Assembly (NCBI GenBank): GCA_900659855.1
Contig: CAACVI010000052.1
Coordinates: forward strand, 39,937 to 103,936
Source of the DNA: Candidatus Desulfarcum epimagneticum
GTDB taxonomy: Bacteria > Desulfobacterota > Desulfobacteria > Desulfobacterales > CR-1
Length of the DNA: 64,000 nucleotides
Direction: 5' to 3'
The position numbers and the translations under genes were made by a program. The notes beneath the pieces are model-generated. The model was not told the DNA's origin, searched no databases, and saw nothing but the letters and a program-made list of their open reading frames with translations. Below are positions 27,580 to 36,575 of this stretch, piece after piece. Numbering within the stretch: position 1 is the first letter of the stretch; each line of letters begins with the position of its first letter.

Positions 27580-27690
27580 ATGGATCCGGGCGAAATGCCC
27601 GAAAGAGGGAATTCAGCCCCGCGTGAGCGGTTTTCGGGAAAAGGGAACCGCTAACTCCCCGCCTAGCGCAATATCCTCATAGTATAACGG
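27580..27690 (-). ncRNA. Structured 5' region of the SRP RNA transcript with promoter
   Basis: Read on the minus strand, a -10-like TATACT (in GCCGTTATACTATG, about 27680-27690) is followed by GCGCTAGGCGGGGAGTTAG and two nested helices: AGCGGTT with AACCGCT, and GGGAGTT with GAATTCC. I recall this kind of block upstream of ffs in several bacterial groups, but could not check it. It is probably a 5' extension or precursor segment removed in maturation. The length of the mature RNA cannot be set from sequence. Confidence 0.5.
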
Positions 27691-27716
27691 CGGATATGGT
27701 TTTATCAAGGAAAAAG

Positions 27717-28811
27717 ATGGCCGGCGGATCAAAAAAAAACAGGGGCGCGTTCAAAAGCGATATTCTTAAAGCGCTTCCCCCGGGTCCGGGGCGGGACTTT
27801 GAGCGAGGGGTGGCCCGGTTTGCCCGGGAGCGCGACATGTTCGCGCCCCATGACCGGGTCCTGGCCGGCCTGTCCGGGGGGCCGGACTCCTCGGCCATGC
27901 TGCGGGCGCTTCTGGAGATCGCGGATTTGTTTCAGATATCGGTGGGCGCGGCCCACATGAACCATCTTATCAGGGGGGAGGAAGCCGAGCGCGACGCGGC
28001 CTTCGCGGCCGCTTTGGCCGAAAAAGCGGGGATCGAATTTCATCCGGGCCGAAAGGACGTCAAGGCCTTGAGCCGAAAGACCGGCCTTTCCATCCAGGAG
28101 GCCGCCAGGCAGGCCCGGGGGCGGTTCCTGGACGACACGGCCCGAAAGGCCGGGTATGACAAGATCGCCCTGGCCCATCACATGGACGACAACGCCGAGC
28201 TGGTTCTCATGTACATTCTCAGGGGGAGCGGGACTTTGGGCATATCGGGCATGGCCCCGGTCCGGGAAAACCGCGTCGTCCGGCCGCTCATGGGCGTGTT
28301 CAAGTCCGACATATGGCGCTATATCCGGGAAAAGAAGCTGGAATATGTCACGGACAGCTCCAACCGGGACACCAAGTACATGAGAAATCGAATTCGAAAA
28401 GACCTGATTCCCCGGATTCAATCGTTTTACAACCCCAGGGCGTCGGAGACCTTAAACCGTCTGTCCACGATCGCCCGGCAGGAAGAGGCATGGATGGAGG
28501 AGATGATCCGGCCTGTTTTCGCCGGTCTGGTCCTTTCCGAAAGCCCGGACGCCATCCGAATGGACGCCCCGGGAATCCGGCGGCTTCACACGGCGGCCCA
28601 AAGGCGAGTGATCCGAAAGGCCCTGGCGCGCCTCAAGGGGGATTTGCGAAGGATCACCCTGGCCCATGTGGACGCCGTCATCGGTCTGCTTTTCAAGGAC
28701 GGCAAAACCCGGCAGCTTCATCTTCCCGGCCGGATTCGGGCGGTTAGAAAAAAAGACGCTCTTTTTTTCGTGGCGGAAAAAATTCCGCTTCGGCGGACCG
28801 GTCCGCCATGA
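27717..28811 (+). CDS. tilS: tRNA(Ile)-lysidine synthase
   Basis: Converts C34 of the CAU-anticodon tRNA-Ile to lysidine with ATP and lysine, an essential step. About 364 residues: PP-loop SGGPDSSAMLRAL, HMNHLIRGEEAERDAAFA, the LAHHMDDNAELVLMYILRGSG motif and PLMGVFKSDIWRYI, then a helical C-terminal domain that is short compared with E. coli TilS. ATG at 27717 has AAGGAAAAAG at good spacing; an in-frame ATG at 27696 lacks a site. It faces away from ffs. Confidence 0.94.
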   Translation: MAGGSKKNRGAFKSDILKALPPGPGRDFERGVARFARERDMFAPHDRVLAGLSGGPDSSAMLRALLEIADLFQISVGAAHMNHLIRGEEAERDAAFAAALAEKAGIEFHPGRKDVKALSRKTGLSIQEAARQARGRFLDDTARKAGYDKIALAHHMDDNAELVLMYILRGSGTLGISGMAPVRENRVVRPLMGVFKSDIWRYIREKKLEYVTDSSNRDTKYMRNRIRKDLIPRIQSFYNPRASETLNRLSTIARQEEAWMEEMIRPVFAGLVLSESPDAIRMDAPGIRRLHTAAQRRVIRKALARLKGDLRRITLAHVDAVIGLLFKDGKTRQLHLPGRIRAVRKKDALFFVAEKIPLRRTGPP

Positions 28812-28841
28812 TCCGGCGGCGTTAAAAAAAATCTTGCGCCA

Positions 28842-28870
28842 TTGACAATGATGATTACATTTAATTAACA
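28842..28870 (+). promoter_or_regulatory. Candidate promoter of ftsH
   Basis: TTGACA (28842-28847), 17-nt spacer and TTAACA (28865-28870) in the 100-bp AT-rich gap between tilS and ftsH. The -35 is perfect, the -10 weak. Confidence 0.45.
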
Positions 28871-28911
28871 TCATTTTTTATTTTAAAAAACCCTTTGGGA
28901 GGGAGCCTCTT

Positions 28912-30723
28912 TTGAACCAGTCTTACCGAAATCTCGCGTTATGGTTTGTCATCATCCTGGTGATGCTGATGTTTTACAATCTTTTCAAGCAGCAGGCCGT
29001 CTCTGAAAATTCCGTGGCCTACACCACGTTTTTGAGAATGCTGAACGAGGACGGCGTCAGCGAGGTCCTGATCCAGGGACAGGAGCTGTTTGTGACCGGC
29101 GCCGACAAGGAGCGTTTTAAAGTGTACGCCCCTGAGGACGCCGATCTCATCCGGATGCTGAGGGAAAAGGGCGTGGCCATTGTCGCCAAGCCCCCGGACG
29201 AGTCCCCGTGGTACATGTCCCTTCTCATCACGTGGCTTCCCATGATCCTGCTTTTCGGAATATGGATCTTTTTCATGCGCCAGATGCAGGCCGGGGGAGG
29301 TAAGGCCCTTTCCTTCGGCAAAAGCAGGGCGAGGCTTCTGTCCGACAAGCATGAAAAGGTCACCTTCGCCGATGTGGCCGGCATTGACGAGGCCAAGGAG
29401 GAGCTGGGGGAGGTGGTGGCGTTTTTAAAGGAGCCCAAGAAATTCACCCGGCTGGGAGGCCGGATTCCCAAGGGCGCGCTTCTGATGGGCCCCCCGGGCA
29501 CAGGAAAAACCCTTTTGGCCCGGGCCATCGCCGGGGAGGCCGATGTGCCGTTTTTCACCATCAGCGGCTCGGATTTTGTGGAGATGTTCGTGGGGGTCGG
29601 GGCCTCCCGGGTGCGGGACCTCTTTGAGCAGGGCAAACGAAACGCCCCGTGCATTATTTTCATCGACGAAATCGACGCAGTGGGCCGGCACCGGGGCGCG
29701 GGCCTCGGGGGCGGTCATGACGAAAGGGAGCAGACCTTAAACCAGCTTCTGGTGGAGATGGACGGGTTTGAGTCCAATGAGGGCGTCATCCTGATATCGG
29801 CCACCAACCGTCCCGATGTCCTGGATCCCGCGCTTCTGCGGCCCGGACGTTTCGACCGCCAGGTGGTGGTGCCCCTTCCCGACATCCGGGGACGCGAGGG
29901 CATCCTCAATGTCCATATGAAAAAGACCCCCATCGCCCAGGATGTGGCCCCCCTGGTTCTGGCCAAGGGAACCCCGGGTTTTTCCGGCGCGGACCTGGAG
30001 AACCTGGTCAACGAGGCGGCCCTTCACGCCGCGGCGCTGGAAAAGGAGCGGGTGGAAATGGCCGATTTCGAGGAGGCCAAAGACAAGGTGTACATGGGCC
30101 TTGAGCGCAAATCCAAAGTCATCAGCGACGAGGACCGCAAAACCACGGCCTACCATGAGGGGGGACACGCCCTGGCGGCGCGTTTTCTGCCCAACACCGA
30201 CGTGGTGAACAAGGTCACCATCATTCCCCGGGGAAGGGCCGCCGGGATCACCTGGTTTTTGCCCGATGAAAGGGATTTCAAATACAAAGATCAGCTGGAG
30301 AGCCATCTGTCGGTGGCCTACGGGGGCCGCGTCGCCGAAGAGCTGGTGTTCGGGCGCATCAGCACAGGCGCGTCCAACGACATCAAGCAGGCCACGGATA
30401 TGGCCCGGCAGATGGTGCGGGCCTGGGGCATGAGCGACGAGCTGGGGCCCCTTTCCTACGCCAAGGATGAGGAGCAGATATTCCTGGGCCGGGAGATCAG
30501 CCAGCGCCGGGACTATTCCGAGGACACCGCGAGAAGAATCGACGAGGAGATCAGCGCCATCATCACCCGGAACTATGAGAAAACCCGGGAGGTTTTAAAG
30601 GAAAACCTGGATATTCTTCATAAGCTGGCGGATCTTTTGGTGGAAAAGGAGACCCTTTCAGGGGCCGAGCTGGACGAGCTGATCCTTGAAATGAGGCCGG
30701 GGTTTGAGTTTCCGTCGAAATGA
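28912..30723 (+). CDS. ftsH: ATP-dependent zinc metalloprotease FtsH
   Basis: Membrane AAA+ protease degrading misfolded membrane proteins and regulators such as LpxC and sigma-32. 603 residues: two N-terminal transmembrane helices (about 8-24 and 103-120) around a periplasmic domain, Walker A GPPGTGKT, Walker [36 protein letters not shown], and the zinc site H415-E416-x-x-H419 (HEGGH). Start codon is TTG (28912-28914) with GGGAGGGAG eight or nine bases upstream. Precedes folP, as in many genomes. Confidence 0.97.
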   Translation: MNQSYRNLALWFVIILVMLMFYNLFKQQAVSENSVAYTTFLRMLNEDGVSEVLIQGQELFVTGADKERFKVYAPEDADLIRMLREKGVAIVAKPPDESPWYMSLLITWLPMILLFGIWIFFMRQMQAGGGKALSFGKSRARLLSDKHEKVTFADVAGIDEAKEELGEVVAFLKEPKKFTRLGGRIPKGALLMGPPGTGKTLLARAIAGEADVPFFTISGSDFVEMFVGVGASRVRDLFEQGKRNAPCIIFIDEIDAVGRHRGAGLGGGHDEREQTLNQLLVEMDGFESNEGVILISATNRPDVLDPALLRPGRFDRQVVVPLPDIRGREGILNVHMKKTPIAQDVAPLVLAKGTPGFSGADLENLVNEAALHAAALEKERVEMADFEEAKDKVYMGLERKSKVISDEDRKTTAYHEGGHALAARFLPNTDVVNKVTIIPRGRAAGITWFLPDERDFKYKDQLESHLSVAYGGRVAEELVFGRISTGASNDIKQATDMARQMVRAWGMSDELGPLSYAKDEEQIFLGREISQRRDYSEDTARRIDEEISAIITRNYEKTREVLKENLDILHKLADLLVEKETLSGAELDELILEMRPGFEFPSK

Positions 30724-30754
30724 CGGCGATCGCGAATTTGTCAGGGGTTGAAAA

Positions 30755-31621
30755 ATGATCGAAAAAAAAATGGAATGGGGCGCCCATTCCCTGGATTTCG
30801 GAAAGCGGACTCAAATCATGGGGATTGTCAACGTCACCCCGGACTCCTTTTCCGACGGCGGCCGGTTCGATTCCCCCCAAAAAGCCATTGACCAGGGGCT
30901 TCGGCTCGCCGATGAGGGGGCCGACATCATCGACGTGGGGGGGGAGTCCACCCGGCCTTTTTCAGCCGGCGTGGCCCTGGAAGAGGAGATCAGCCGGACC
31001 GCCCCGGTGATTGAGGGCCTGGCCCGGCGCCTGTCCATCCCCATATCCATCGACACCGTCAAATCCGGCGTGGCCCAGCGCGCCCTGGACGCCGGCGCCG
31101 CCATGATCAACGACATCAGCGCCCTTTCCGCAGACCCCGGCATGGCGCCTCTGGCCGCCGAACGCCGGGTCCCCGTGGTCCTGATGCACATGAAGGGATC
31201 GCCCAAAACCATGCAGATGGACCCGTCCTACTCCGATGTCATGGCGGAAATCGTGGAATTTTTAAAAAACGCCGTCTCACGGGCCGTTGAAAAGGGAATT
31301 CCCAAATCCATGATCATCGTGGATCCGGGAGTCGGCTTTGGAAAAACCGCGGCGCACAACCTTGAAATCATCCGGCGATTAAAACAGATGAAAACCCTGG
31401 GCGTCCCCGTCCTGATGGGCCATTCCCGGAAGTCGTTTATCCAAAAAACCCTTCAGGACTTCGCCGAAAAGGACATGAATCCCCTCCTTTCCGTTGTGGA
31501 GACCGGGACCCGGGCGGTTTCGGCGGCGGCCATCCTGAACGGCGCCGATATCATCCGGGTTCATGACGCGGCCGGCGCCGCGGCCACGGCGAGGATGATC
31601 GACGCCATTATAAAAAGCTGA
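30755..31621 (+). CDS. folP: Dihydropteroate synthase
   Basis: Condenses p-aminobenzoate with dihydropterin pyrophosphate in folate synthesis; the sulfonamide target. 288 residues with IMGIVNVTPDSFSDGG (motif 1), DVGGESTRPFS, SIDTVKSGVAQRALDAGA, INDISAL, VDPGVGFGKTAAHNLEIIRRL and GHSRKSF. Full length. AGGGG precedes ATG. ftsH-folP pairing is conserved; a palindromic repeat separates it from coaX. Confidence 0.96.
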   Translation: MIEKKMEWGAHSLDFGKRTQIMGIVNVTPDSFSDGGRFDSPQKAIDQGLRLADEGADIIDVGGESTRPFSAGVALEEEISRTAPVIEGLARRLSIPISIDTVKSGVAQRALDAGAAMINDISALSADPGMAPLAAERRVPVVLMHMKGSPKTMQMDPSYSDVMAEIVEFLKNAVSRAVEKGIPKSMIIVDPGVGFGKTAAHNLEIIRRLKQMKTLGVPVLMGHSRKSFIQKTLQDFAEKDMNPLLSVVETGTRAVSAAAILNGADIIRVHDAAGAAATARMIDAIIKS

Positions 31622-31633
31622 CCGCTCCGTCCG

Positions 31634-31816
31634 GTCCAGTTTTAACGAGTTTATCAAAGTTGATAAATCTGTAAAGAGTAGATCGGACGGCATCGTAAAA
31701 ATTCGATATACAAGGCTTAGCGGTTTTTTGAGAGAGAGGCCATACATATGGTATGCCGAACGAACAAAAAACCGCTATAACGCAGTAGATCGGATTTTTT
31801 ACGATGCCGTCAAAGC
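31634..31816 (+). repeat. Palindromic intergenic repeat with divergent stem
   Basis: Between folP and coaX. Family flanks are clear: ACGAGTTTATCAAAGTTGAT, GATATACAAGGC, then AACGCAGTAGATCGGATTT and ACGATGCCGTCAAAG. The outer stem differs from other copies (TAGCGGTTTTTTG against CAAAAAACCGCTA, 13 bp, perfect), while the apex keeps the GGC(C)ATAC/GTATGCC palindrome. Complementarity is conserved but not sequence. Confidence 0.85.
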
Positions 31817-31831
31817 TGAAAGGACGCCTGT

Positions 31832-32599
31832 ATGCTTCTGGTCATTGATGTGGGAAACACCAACACGGTCATGGGGGTTTACGACGACTCCCGCCTCGTC
31901 TGCGGCTGGCGGATCCGCACCGAAAAAAACGCCACCGAAGACGAATTCAACCTTCTTCTCAAAGGTCTTTTTTCCGGAAGCGACATCCGGCTTTCCCAGG
32001 TCAAAAAAACCATCATCTCCAGCGTGGTTCCCTCCATGGCCATGATCCTCAACGCTTTCTGCCTTAAGTACATGGGCAGGGAGCCCTTCTGGGTGAACGC
32101 CCGTTCGGCGGCGGCCTGGATGCCCATTTTGTACAAAAACCCCTCGGAGGTGGGCGCCGACCGTATCGTCAACTCGGTGGCGGCCTTTCATAAATACCGC
32201 AAGGGCATGGTCATCATCGATTTCGGCACCGCCACCACCTTTGACGCGGTGTCCGAAAAGGGCGAGTACCTGGGCGGGGCCATCAGCCCGGGCATCGCCG
32301 TGTCCTCCGAGGCCCTTTTCAACAAGGCGTCCAAACTTCCCCGGGTGGAGCTTTTAAAGCTCCCGGACCGGGTCGTCGGCCGGGAAACCTCGGAAAGCAT
32401 TCAGGCGGGCATTATTTTCGGCTACGCCGGCCTGGTGGACGGCATTGTCAGGCGCATGAAAAAAGAGCTGGGCGGCGATCCCTTCGTGATCGCCACCGGG
32501 GGCCTGGCCCCGCTCATGGAAAAGGCGTCGGAAACCATCCTGTCGGTGGAGCCCGACCTGACCCTGGAGGGGCTCCGGATCATCGGGGAGGGGAGTTGA
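31832..32599 (+). CDS. coaX: Type III pantothenate kinase
   Basis: First committed step of coenzyme A synthesis; this type is not inhibited by CoA and needs a monovalent cation. 255 residues of the ASKHA fold: MLLVIDVGNTNTVMGVYD with the catalytic Asp, the VGADRIVNSVAAF motif, IDFGTATTFDAV and GGAISPGI. AAAGGACG precedes ATG. Directly followed by the initiator tRNA unit. Confidence 0.96.
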   Translation: MLLVIDVGNTNTVMGVYDDSRLVCGWRIRTEKNATEDEFNLLLKGLFSGSDIRLSQVKKTIISSVVPSMAMILNAFCLKYMGREPFWVNARSAAAWMPILYKNPSEVGADRIVNSVAAFHKYRKGMVIIDFGTATTFDAVSEKGEYLGGAISPGIAVSSEALFNKASKLPRVELLKLPDRVVGRETSESIQAGIIFGYAGLVDGIVRRMKKELGGDPFVIATGGLAPLMEKASETILSVEPDLTLEGLRIIGEGS

Positions 32600-32609
32600 A
32601 AAAAAAGTC

Positions 32610-32638
32610 TTGACAATCTTATTTTAATCGGTTATTAA
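32610..32638 (+). promoter_or_regulatory. Promoter of initiator tRNA
   Basis: Perfect TTGACA (32610-32615), exactly 17 nt, then TATTAA (32633-32638), placing the start about 8 nt before the mature tRNA 5' end. Independent of coaX transcription. Confidence 0.7.
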
Positions 32639-32653
32639 TATATCTTTACTTGA

Positions 32654-32730
<77 letters not shown>

Positions 32731-32742
32731 CAAAAAAAATCC

Positions 32743-32775
32743 AAGGGGTTGGAGATTTTCTCCAACCCCTTTTTT
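32743..32775 (+). terminator. Rho-independent terminator after tRNA-fMet
   Basis: Hairpin AAGGGGTTGGAGA / TCTCCAACCCCTT (loop TT) followed by TTTTTT, 13 nt after the tRNA CCA end. Strong intrinsic terminator. Confidence 0.92.
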
Positions 32776-32874
32776 GATGGGCGTTTTTGATCCATTCTCT
32801 GGTTTTTTTTCAGGGGCGGACGGTTCGCCGGGGATCATGGTCGGGGAAGACGGACCGTGCGGATCAAAGATGTG

Positions 32875-33147
32875 TTAAATATCCCCCGCGTGAACGATTT
32901 TTTCTTTTTGCGACCTGGAAAATTTCTTAATGGTTCGCTCCACCTTTAACGCCGACGACCTGCTCCCTATTTCTTTTTGGAACACCAGCTCAAGGGGGCC
33001 CCTGCCACGAAGATATTTCGCCGCGTGTTTTCCCATTGTCTGATGCGTTTCAAAACGCCGGGCCACATCATTGGATATGCCGGTATAAAGGGACCCATCC
33101 CGGCATCTGATCATGTACACATGCCAGCCGTTTTTCTTTTTTTCCAA
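32875..33147 (-). CDS. GIY-YIG endonuclease superfamily protein (YhbQ-like)
   Basis: 90 residues consisting of one GIY-YIG domain: HVYMIRCRDGSLYTGISNDVARRFETHQ (the Y and GIS/R core), KYLRGRGPLELVFQKEIGSRSSALKVERTIKKFS with the catalytic Glu. Single-domain UPF0213-type proteins of this size occur in many chromosomes; a DNA repair role is suggested but unproven. It marks the edge of the accessory island beside the tRNA. Confidence 0.9.
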   Translation of the reverse strand: MEKKKNGWHVYMIRCRDGSLYTGISNDVARRFETHQTMGKHAAKYLRGRGPLELVFQKEIGSRSSALKVERTIKKFSRSQKEKIVHAGDI

Positions 33148-33221
33148 CGCCGCCCCCCTTTATTTTTTTGTAATCATTCGCGGGTTTGAAATGGTCGATA
33201 TGTGATAACCTGCTGAACTGA

Positions 33222-33325
33222 AAGCATTTACAGGGCGTCGGATATGCAAGACGCCGGGCCTGAAGACGTACTCTTGTACTTCAAAGGCCCGGTAACGCAG
33301 CAGATACGGCGCCCTGTGAATGCTT
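33222..33325. repeat. Nested palindromic element, variant of the repeat family
   Basis: Terminal inverted repeats AAGCATT-CAGGGCG (33222-33237) and CGCCCTG-AATGCTT (33310-33325). Inside lie family-like flanks (GGATATGCAAGACG and TAACGCAGCAGATACGG) and a central hairpin CCGGGCC / GGCCCGG (33254-33260, 33286-33292) with TGAAG/CTTCA and GTAC/GTAC pairs. It has the same architecture as the other repeats with entirely different arms. It abuts the stop of ywbE copy 1. Confidence 0.75.
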
Positions 33326-33512
33326 ACATTTTTTTCACCCGCCCCACCTGACCACTTTCCAGGCGGACTTTAATGCCGTGGGGATGGCGGGGAGATTTTG
33401 TCAAAATGTTTTTCACAACGCCTTGAGTGAGATTTCCAGATCGCTGGTCTTTCTTTAACACAATCCACACCTCGAGGCCCGGCTTTATATTCACGCGATT
33501 TGTTCCATTCAT
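33324..33512 (-). CDS. ywbE: YwbE-like protein (DUF2196), copy 1
   Basis: 62 residues: NRVNIKPGLEVWIVLKKD, QRSGNLTQGVVKNILTKS and PRHPHGIKVRLESGQVGR, a small KOW/SH3-like basic protein family present in many bacteria, function unknown. About 95% identical at DNA level to the copy at 46764-46955 (roughly eight mismatches over ~180 bp by eye). The similarity ends at the start and stop codons. It lies 78 bp downstream of the DUF499 gene in the same direction. Confidence 0.85.
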   Translation of the reverse strand: MNGTNRVNIKPGLEVWIVLKKDQRSGNLTQGVVKNILTKSPRHPHGIKVRLESGQVGRVKKM

Positions 33513-33590
33513 CTTTGGTCCAAATATTTTTTACGTTTGATTTCCTTTTTGCCAATGTCATGGGTTTCATGCCAAATAGCACGCAGGGTA

Positions 33591-36557
33591 TCATTTGCCC
33601 GTCTCTATTTTGTCATTTAACCCCAATCCCTTCAAAGCCGCGCGGATGTCGTCCGTTTCTCGTTCGCCGAGGCCTCCTTCCGGTGATGACTCAACATTCA
33701 CCGTAATCTTCAGGCCGCCGGCTGATACGAGTTTTGAAAGCACCTTCGTATAGAAGTTCATCCATTTCCGATATGGGATTTCGCCTGACCATTTTACTGT
33801 CTGCTCAGACCGATGCGAAAAAGTTGTTGTTTCTTCTCCCGCAGGATTTGCTTCCCTGACGACAGAGACACTGACCTCGCTTTTTTCGCCCATGGCATTT
33901 ACAAGCACAAGGAAGCGTCCCTCATCCTCCCCGGCCTTAAAAACGCCTTGTTCATTAATGGTTCCCCCGGTCGCTCCCCACTCGAGATTCGAGCATTCAA
34001 AGTCACGCCCAAACTGATCCAATCCTTTTGCGCTGAATGTTTGCTTTGTTCCCGGTTTCATCTGGGCGTATTCAGGGGTGACGAGGATACGAGTCAGTTC
34101 CGAAGGCTTAATGTGTTTCTCCGCATTTTCCGCAGTGATGATGAAAAAATCATCTGAAATTTCAACATCGCGCTCGTTAAGGGACTGCTTGTAGATGAAG
34201 GGATCGTATCCACCCTTTCCCTTGGACACATAGGCCATCCGCCCTTCTGAAACGCCCTGAGAAATGGCGCCTTTGACTGCCTCAATGTTCAGCAGACGAG
34301 GAAACATCGGTGAGGCGAAAAAAGTGTCTCTGACATCTTTTGTGCTCCATTCCGACTTGGCGGGCGGCCAGTTTTTGAGTAAAAACCGCGGGCTGACCGC
34401 CTTCACAACCTCGTCATTCTGTCTCAATTTGGATAGAATCAGCTTTGTGGGCGACTCAGCGGAACTTGACGTCACCAATCCAAGATCGATCGTTTTCAGA
34501 GCATTGTCTTTACCGAGAAGCATCACTTTATTATAACTGCGCCAGACACTTTCCTTCAGATCTCGGCGGGCGCGTTTGAGATGCTCGGATAGCTGGCGGC
34601 GTTGGCCGTCGTCAAGGTTCATCATGTCTTTTTCGGCGTCGATCGCCTCCCATGCCAGAAATTTGCGAGCGTCATCCCGCATGGAATCCGAACTGTCCGG
34701 GGCCACCCATATTAGGGCGCTTTTGAATATGCGCATGGAAGCGCCGAATCCTTTTGTCATGGCGGTGAGTTCGGAAATAAGTTCCGGCGCGTTACGCAAA
34801 GATTTCTCTGGCTGACCGATAACGAGGGTGACAACAGGCTGATTGGGAATTTGTCCGCTTTTTTCCGGAAAAAATACGCGCTTCAGCCCATCCGCGTCGA
34901 CAAATACCTTTTCAACCTGCTCACGCGTCAAGCGCGCGACATCATCTTCTTTAACCCCGGCGCGCCGGTCCGAGTAACGTTTGTTGAGATTCTCCATCAT
35001 GCTGAAGTAGTAGCTGTTGCGCTCAAGGGTCAGGTAGTAGCATCGGTCGGTTAATGACTCCAAGGCCGTTTCGACATTTCCAATATCAATAGTGGGTCCG
35101 GCAACGGCCAGGCGCAGTTCCGGAACCGTCGCCGACTGCCTGTTCTCACCCTGGCCGCCATTTGACTCGAAGAACACAGCCGTGGCGGATTTTTGGTGCA
35201 CGCATGCCTTGCGAAGCGTCTCTTCCGCCTCATTGTCCAAGAGCGCGGCGTGCGATTCCTTTCCGCCGGCAATATCGGTCGCGACGGCCCCTTCCAATCT
35301 TGACTCACCGAGTTGCTCAAACACCGCCGTGCGAAATTGAGAATCACCCAGGGGAGCGGAGCCCATGCCAATCAACAATTCTCTTTCCGCTTTTTTGAAT
35401 CCGATCTGGAAAGCATGTGACACCCACAGGGCCAGAAGCCGCAGGACACCCCGGGTTTGTTGAAAACGCGGCAGTTCGCGCCACTTTCGCTCGAAAACCG
35501 AGATTACCATCGGATGGAAGGGATAGGTCGTCTCGAATGCGTCCTGGGCATGGTCGGTGAACCAGTTGGGAACCTGATTGCGGTTGTCCAGAATCCAATC
35601 CGCGTATTCTTTGCAGGCATTCACGGCATCTCTTGGCAGGAGAAGCCTTCCTTCCGGGTCAACGGTCCGGAGATCCCACTCGAACAGGCGCCTGCGGATG
35701 ATTTCGGACATTTCATTCTCGGCGGACATAATAACCGGTTTGCCTTTGCGGTCCAGCATTTTCTTAAGACGCGTATAGTCGGCTTCATCCTCCGCTCCCA
35801 TTTCCATCTCCGAAGCGGGAATCGACACCACTGCGACCACACGATTCATCCCCGCTATTTCCTCGGAGAGTTTCATCAGAAAGTTATACATCTCCCCTGC
35901 GTGTTTGGTTTTGCGCTCGGGGCTGACGTAATTCATGACTTCGTCAATCAGCAGCAAGGCGGGTCTATCATCCGGGATCATTTTTCTTATGACATCCCCC
36001 GCCGGCGCTATACCCCGCGCGTCGTGCTCACGCACAAGATCAAAAGAGGCTTCCCCGCCCAGCTGCCACGCCAGCTCGCCCCAGGGTGTGCGGCGAGGAG
36101 GCGTGCCGTCGTCCCCGCCGCGTCCGGTCAGGACATCAAAGCGTGTGCCGACGAAAATTCCGACATTCGCCTTTGGAATCTCGTTGACCCTTCCGGCCTG
36201 GAGAATGGACTGGACGCCCATGAACGCCTTGGCGGCATCTCCAGATGTCGCCAAATGATAGAGAAGGGCCAGAGAATGGGTCTTGCCTCCGCCAAATTGC
36301 GTCGTCATGTTATAGATGGCAGAGGCCTCGGTATTGATGCCGTTCAAACGGCGCAACGCTTCTCCTGATACAGCGCGCAGGTTCCGTGTCAGGAAGGTCC
36401 GTTCAAAGAACCGCGCCGGGTCCTGATAGTCAGGATGGGCGTCTCCGTCGCGAATATGATCCAGATGAACCGCAAACTCAGAGGCGTCCAGAGGGCGGCC
36501 TTCCCGCAAGTCCTCACGCGGGTTGATCACTTTATACCAAGGCTTCAATGTGGGCAT
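33591..36557 (-). CDS. DUF499 AAA+ ATPase of helicase-methylase-ATPase defence locus
   Basis: 988 residues. P-loop QFGGGKTHS (87-95) in a context (AIYNMTTQFGGGKTHSLALL) specific to DUF499 proteins, and Walker B ALLLIDEVMNY (about 200-210). The middle part contains FHPMVISVFERKWRELPRFQQTRGVLRLLALW, another family hallmark. The C-terminal quarter has a beta-rich domain (about 800-905) before an end of the type GGLGERETDDIRAALKGLGLNDKIE. It begins 18 nt after the methylase stop. In related systems this ATPase acts with a DUF1156 methylase and helicase against phage; that role here is inferred. Confidence 0.9.
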   Translation of the reverse strand: MPTLKPWYKVINPREDLREGRPLDASEFAVHLDHIRDGDAHPDYQDPARFFERTFLTRNLRAVSGEALRRLNGINTEASAIYNMTTQFGGGKTHSLALLYHLATSGDAAKAFMGVQSILQAGRVNEIPKANVGIFVGTRFDVLTGRGGDDGTPPRRTPWGELAWQLGGEASFDLVREHDARGIAPAGDVIRKMIPDDRPALLLIDEVMNYVSPERKTKHAGEMYNFLMKLSEEIAGMNRVVAVVSIPASEMEMGAEDEADYTRLKKMLDRKGKPVIMSAENEMSEIIRRRLFEWDLRTVDPEGRLLLPRDAVNACKEYADWILDNRNQVPNWFTDHAQDAFETTYPFHPMVISVFERKWRELPRFQQTRGVLRLLALWVSHAFQIGFKKAERELLIGMGSAPLGDSQFRTAVFEQLGESRLEGAVATDIAGGKESHAALLDNEAEETLRKACVHQKSATAVFFESNGGQGENRQSATVPELRLAVAGPTIDIGNVETALESLTDRCYYLTLERNSYYFSMMENLNKRYSDRRAGVKEDDVARLTREQVEKVFVDADGLKRVFFPEKSGQIPNQPVVTLVIGQPEKSLRNAPELISELTAMTKGFGASMRIFKSALIWVAPDSSDSMRDDARKFLAWEAIDAEKDMMNLDDGQRRQLSEHLKRARRDLKESVWRSYNKVMLLGKDNALKTIDLGLVTSSSAESPTKLILSKLRQNDEVVKAVSPRFLLKNWPPAKSEWSTKDVRDTFFASPMFPRLLNIEAVKGAISQGVSEGRMAYVSKGKGGYDPFIYKQSLNERDVEISDDFFIITAENAEKHIKPSELTRILVTPEYAQMKPGTKQTFSAKGLDQFGRDFECSNLEWGATGGTINEQGVFKAGEDEGRFLVLVNAMGEKSEVSVSVVREANPAGEETTTFSHRSEQTVKWSGEIPYRKWMNFYTKVLSKLVSAGGLKITVNVESSPEGGLGERETDDIRAALKGLGLNDKIETGK

Positions 36558-36575
36558 AGGTCATTCCTTTATACT

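Noticed and set aside
35457..36368. 303-codon plus-strand frame inside the DUF499 gene
   Set aside because: Antisense shadow; the minus-strand frame holds both Walker motifs.
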